A DNA stretch of 64,000 bases from Bradyrhizobiaceae bacterium Ga0074131 (GTDB lineage Bacteria; Pseudomonadota; Alphaproteobacteria; Rhizobiales; Xanthobacteraceae). Positions 60,825 through 64,000 of this stretch are shown here, in pieces. The stretch covers positions 248,001 to 312,000 of the forward strand of contig LNEC01000004.1 of NCBI GenBank assembly GCA_001464035.1. The letters run 5' to 3'. Numbering within the stretch: the first letter of the stretch is position 1; every line of letters starts with the position of its first letter. The notes under the pieces were generated by a model, which saw only the letters and a program-made list of their open reading frames with translations, was not told the DNA's origin and searched no databases. The position numbers and the translations under genes are program-made.

Positions 60825-62462
60825 TCAGACTCTGATATCGACGCCGCCGCTCGAACCGAGCATGCGGCCATAGGTGCGTCCCGCGACACCGGCGGCAACG
60901 CCGTCTTCCTCGTTCACGATCAGCCGATGCGCATCGGGCCCCGATCGGCCGCCGTCGTTCTGATCGGATGATGACTGGTCGCGCAGGCTGAATTGCAGGC
61001 CGCTGTTGCCGGTCGAGAGCCCGGCGTCATCGAGCGCACGCTGCAGCTGCGCGGCATCCTGGCGCAGCATCGACAGCGTTTCCAGCTTTTCGACCATCAG
61101 ATGCGAGGTCACGAGGCCATTGCGGTCGACGTCGATGCGAACATCGATGCGGCCGAGCTCGGCCGGGTCGAGCCGGATCTCGAAGCGACTCCTGCCGCTT
61201 TGCACCGACACCGCAATCTCAAGCGCGAGTCCGCTCAGCGGCACCGCCGCATCCGTTGCGGCCGTGACGCGTGTGAGGGCCGCGGCTGTCGCGGCGACCG
61301 GGCCGGAGTGAAGCTGTGGCTGGATCGGGCTCACCGTCTGCACGGCTGGATCGATCGGCGCTTGTCCCGCCGGGGCGAGCTCCTGATGGGCGCGGCCCGG
61401 CGCATTGGCTGCCGATGCCAGGGTGGCGGCGGAGCCATCCGCCTTGGCCGCATCGAGGGCGCCGGGCCCGGCGTTGTCTTGGCCGGCCACGGCCGTCTGT
61501 GGCGCGACGGTGGTCGCGGACGCTGGAGTCGATGTTGCCGTTGCCGCGGAATCGGCGCTCACCGGCGCGGGATTGAGATCGTCCGATGCCGCGGTGCCGG
61601 GCTGGGCCGCCGGCGTCTTGGGCGGCATCGTACCCTTCGGCACGGCGACGGCGGCGGCGGCCAACGCCGTGCCGGCTGCCGGGCTCGCGTCGGTCGGCGT
61701 GGCCGGCTGACCCGCGGATGCGGCGATGACGGCACGCGCGGCGGCCTGCGCCGCGGTGTTGGCGTCGGCGCCGGCATCCGACGCGGCCGCCGCGGTGGCG
61801 GTGGAATCGAATTTGGCCTGACCCATCGCAGCGACCGCGGAGGTGCTGGCAGCGATCGCGGCTGCCGCGATCGCCAGCGGCGCCGTGACAATGCCGGACG
61901 CAGGTAAGGCGGGCGCAGCTTCCGTCGAGGCGGTAGCGGCGGCGATCGGCACGGCGACCGCGTCCGGCACCGTCACGGCCGCGGCATCCTGCGGTAGCGG
62001 GACCGGCTGATCGGCGGTGGAATCGGTTACTGAAGGCTGGTCGTAAACCCGGCTTTCGGTCGATGGCGCAGGCGCCGCGTCCGCGGGCGTTGCGCCAACG
62101 CGCGGGGGCGCCTCGTCGTTTGCCTCGGCATCGGCCGCGTCATCGGCGCGCTGTCGGGCATTGACGTCGCGGTCGTCCAGATCGCTCCTGGCTGCCCGGT
62201 CGGCAGCCGCCGTGTCGCGCGATCGGCGGCCGTCCGCAGCGTTCGCCGCGGCGTCGTCGGAACGGCGCTGCGAGGCGGTTTGCTCCTGGGCCCGCGCGTG
62301 AGAACTGTCGGCCCGCGCCTTGTTGCCGTTGGCGGGGGGGCCGTTGTCGACCAGCGCCGCGAAACCGTCGTTTCCGGGCGATGGGTCGGACCTGCCGGCT
62401 CGCGGCGAGGGCGCACCCTGGAACGACATGTTCGGGGCGGGGTCTGTTGTCACGCTGAACAC
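60825..62462 (-). CDS. fliK: Flagellar hook-length control protein (FliK-like)
   Basis: A 545-aa protein with a long Ala/Asp/Pro-rich, mainly disordered region (1 to about 410), typical of the molecular ruler FliK, followed by the conserved C-terminal Flg_hook domain: LALEIAVSVQSGRSRFEIRL, then DPAELGRIDVRIDVDRNGLV and AAQLQRALDDAGLSTGNSGLQ (ends given). The GTG at 62462 is chosen because GAAAGG precedes it; an internal ATG at 62429 lacks a ribosome-binding site. Low sequence conservation outside the domain is usual for FliK. Confidence 0.86.
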   Translation of the reverse strand: MFSVTTDPAPNMSFQGAPSPRAGRSDPSPGNDGFAALVDNGPPANGNKARADSSHARAQEQTASQRRSDDAAANAADGRRSRDTAAADRAARSDLDDRDVNARQRADDAADAEANDEAPPRVGATPADAAPAPSTESRVYDQPSVTDSTADQPVPLPQDAAAVTVPDAVAVPIAAATASTEAAPALPASGIVTAPLAIAAAAIAASTSAVAAMGQAKFDSTATAAAASDAGADANTAAQAAARAVIAASAGQPATPTDASPAAGTALAAAAVAVPKGTMPPKTPAAQPGTAASDDLNPAPVSADSAATATSTPASATTVAPQTAVAGQDNAGPGALDAAKADGSAATLASAANAPGRAHQELAPAGQAPIDPAVQTVSPIQPQLHSGPVAATAAALTRVTAATDAAVPLSGLALEIAVSVQSGRSRFEIRLDPAELGRIDVRIDVDRNGLVTSHLMVEKLETLSMLRQDAAQLQRALDDAGLSTGNSGLQFSLRDQSSSDQNDGGRSGPDAHRLIVNEEDGVAAGVAGRTYGRMLGSSGGVDIRV

Positions 62463-62811
62463 GGGCGGCCTTTCGCGAATGGAGCTGGCCAGATATCAGC
62501 AAGGACCGGGCCACCTCAGGTTCCAAAAAACATGCAGCGTTTTCATGTGCTTATAGGGCATCAGGCAATTCTACGGGGCGCTCTCGCGCTTTCCTTTTCT
62601 GCCCGGCGGCAAGATTTGCCGTGGCCGGTGCGCAAAACCGGCTGGCGTGATTGCTTCACGGGGATACGGCCTATATTAAGGGCTGTCTTCGGCCGCTCGG
62701 AAAAAGCCGGAAGTTTTCCCGGTACCGTGACGAGAGGCTTTCTGACCTGAGACTTTCTAGCTGCAAGGCTTTTTGTTTGATTGCCAAGCCCTCCGGGCCG
62801 CGATCGCACCG
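62463..62811. other. Divergent intergenic region between fliK and mnmA
   Basis: A 349-base gap. Apart from the sigma-54 site at its left it shows no convincing ORF. The mnmA promoter should lie in the right half; TTGATTG near 62777 and TTTTTG runs are present but no clear -35/-10 pair is chosen. Confidence 0.4.
62499..62513 (-). promoter_or_regulatory. Sigma-54 promoter for fliK-flgD
   Basis: On the minus strand TGGCCCGGTCCTTGC carries GG and GC separated by exactly ten bases, with TGGC and TTGC at the -24 and -12 positions. The predicted start of transcription is about 25 bases upstream of the fliK GTG. FlbD, encoded at 54369-55748, is a sigma-54 activator, so it is the likely regulator. 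Confidence 0.7.
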
Positions 62812-64000
62812 ATGACCGGAACCATGCTCAACAGTCTGGACCTGCAAGGCCGCCCCCAAGACACCAGGATCGTCGTCGCCATGTCGGGCGGTGTCGACTC
62901 CTCGGTGACGGCCGCGCTGCTGAAGTCCGAGGGCTATGACGTCGTCGGCATCACGCTGCAGCTCTACGATCATGGCGCGGCCACCCACCGCAAGGGCGCC
63001 TGCTGCGCCGGGCAGGACATCCACGACGCCCGCAATGTCGCCGAGCGGATCGGCATCCCGCACTACGTGCTCGACTACGAGAGCCGCTTCCGCGAATCGG
63101 TGATCGACAATTTCGCCGCGAGCTACGCGTCGGGGGAAACGCCGGTGCCCTGCATCGAGTGCAACCGCTCGATCAAGTTCCGCGATCTGCTGTCGACCGC
63201 GCGCGAACTCGGCGCCTCGGCGCTCGCCACCGGCCATTACGTCGCCTCGCGCCGCCTTGCGGACGGATCGCGCGCGCTGGTATGCGCCGCCGATTCTGAT
63301 CGCGACCAGAGCTATTTCCTGTTCGCCACCACCCGCGAGCAGCTCGATTTTCTGCGCTTCCCGCTCGGCGACATGACCAAGCCGCAGGCGCGCGAAATGG
63401 CGCGGCGTTTTGATCTCACCGTCGCCGACAAGCAGGACAGCCAGGACATCTGTTTCGTGCCATCCGGGCGCTATACCGACATCATCGGCCGGTTGCGGCC
63501 CAACGCCGTCGAGCCCGGTGACATCGTCGACCTCGGCGGGCGCGTCATCGGCCGGCATCAGGGCATCGTTCACTTCACCGTGGGCCAGCGCCGCGGCCTC
63601 GGCATCGCTTCCAGCGCGCCGCTCTATGTGGTGCGGCTGGAGCCCGCCAGCCGCCGCGTCGTGGTGGGTCCGCGCGAGGCGCTGCGGATGGATCGCATCC
63701 AGCTGCGCGACGTCAACTGGATCGGCGACGGCGCGCTCGATGCGGCGGTCGGCGAAGGCCTCGAGATGTTCGTGCGGGTGCGATCGACCCGCGCGCCGCA
63801 GCCGGCATGGCTGCGCGCGACCGATGCCGGTCATGAGATCGAACTGGTCGCGGGCGAAGAGGGCGTTTCGCCGGGGCAGGCCTGCGTGTTCTACGATGCG
63901 CCTTCGGGGCAGGCGCGCGTGCTCGGCGGCGGGTTCATCAAGAGCGCAACCGCCAAGGGCGCGCTGAAGGCCGCGCCGCGCGAAGCCGCCGCATGGCGGC
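62812..64000 (+). CDS. mnmA: tRNA-specific 2-thiouridylase (MnmA), truncated by the window edge
   Basis: The first 396 codons of a cytosolic enzyme that installs the 2-thio group of wobble uridine 34 in tRNA for Lys, Glu and Gln. The PP-loop [10 protein letters not shown] activates the uridine with [14 protein letters not shown] holds the nucleophilic Cys and [12 protein letters not shown] the second catalytic Cys. [11 protein letters not shown] and a C-terminal beta-barrel follow. The ATG at 62812 is used; 62824 is an alternative in-frame ATG. No stop is reached by the window end, but the family length (about 390-400) means little is missing. Confidence 0.95.
   Translation, partial: MTGTMLNSLDLQGRPQDTRIVVAMSGGVDSSVTAALLKSEGYDVVGITLQLYDHGAATHRKGACCAGQDIHDARNVAERIGIPHYVLDYESRFRESVIDNFAASYASGETPVPCIECNRSIKFRDLLSTARELGASALATGHYVASRRLADGSRALVCAADSDRDQSYFLFATTREQLDFLRFPLGDMTKPQAREMARRFDLTVADKQDSQDICFVPSGRYTDIIGRLRPNAVEPGDIVDLGGRVIGRHQGIVHFTVGQRRGLGIASSAPLYVVRLEPASRRVVVGPREALRMDRIQLRDVNWIGDGALDAAVGEGLEMFVRVRSTRAPQPAWLRATDAGHEIELVAGEEGVSPGQACVFYDAPSGQARVLGGGFIKSATAKGALKAAPREAAAWR

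Overview
The window is GC-rich, densely coded alphaproteobacterial chromosome. It most resembles Bradyrhizobium or a close relative in the Nitrobacteraceae. The evidence is napEDABC behind a FixK/FNR-type box, a fliF-fliG-fliH-fliN-flbD operon next to a SciP (DUF1153) gene, a serC gene behind a two-hairpin leader, and the interspersed palindromic repeat with a core like GTCATTGCGAGC..GAAGCAATCC. No tRNA, rRNA, CRISPR array or insertion sequence was seen. The genus is inferred from gene content, not from a marker gene.

Layout. 0.2-9.4 kb: an EF-G-like GTPase, aroE, an FMN-dependent alpha-hydroxy-acid dehydrogenase, glmM, two outer-membrane beta-barrel proteins (the first behind a perfect TTAA-N7-TTAA CtrA-like box) and a GST. 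9.4-12.5 kb: serine biosynthesis, serC and serA, with a structured serC leader and an intergenic palindromic element. 12.5-22.8 kb: the most unusual region. A minus-strand block encodes a GNAT/FemAB-like protein with TPRs, a type I secretion adaptor and ABC ATPase, a 642-aa protein with four internal repeats, and a 262-aa Gln/Asp/Asn low-complexity protein. Beyond it lie a small helical protein with an Rx4H motif and a LuxR-type regulator whose receiver lacks the usual phosphorylatable Asp. I read this as an uncharacterised type I secretion locus with its own repeat-protein cargo.

23-36 kb is metabolic and transport-rich. It holds a phytase-like esterase, a decayed sugar ABC transporter with a deletion fusion, two compensating frameshifts and an early stop, a hydroxyacid dehydrogenase, a TctC-type binding protein, two paralogous EamA exporters flanking a second lactate-oxidase-family gene and an orphan MlaD protein, YbaK, an SLC13 transporter, and a DUF2892 plus Spy-like pair behind a second FixK-like box. 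36-45.5 kb: purA, a Pro/Arg-rich single-span membrane protein, small membrane proteins, msrB and msrA, a flavodoxin-fold oxidoreductase and a RecD-like helicase. 45.5-49.8 kb: napEDABC. 50-54.3 kb: an LLM flavin oxidoreductase, a VOC protein, an alpha/beta hydrolase and metY.

54.4-62.5 kb is a flagellar region: fliFGHN-flbD, sciP, and a fliK-flgD pair behind a strong sigma-54 (-24/-12) site. FlbD (a sigma-54 activator) and SciP (a CtrA inhibitor) sit beside candidate sigma-54 and CtrA sites, so the regulators and several likely targets are physically linked. The window ends inside mnmA, which runs off the right edge.
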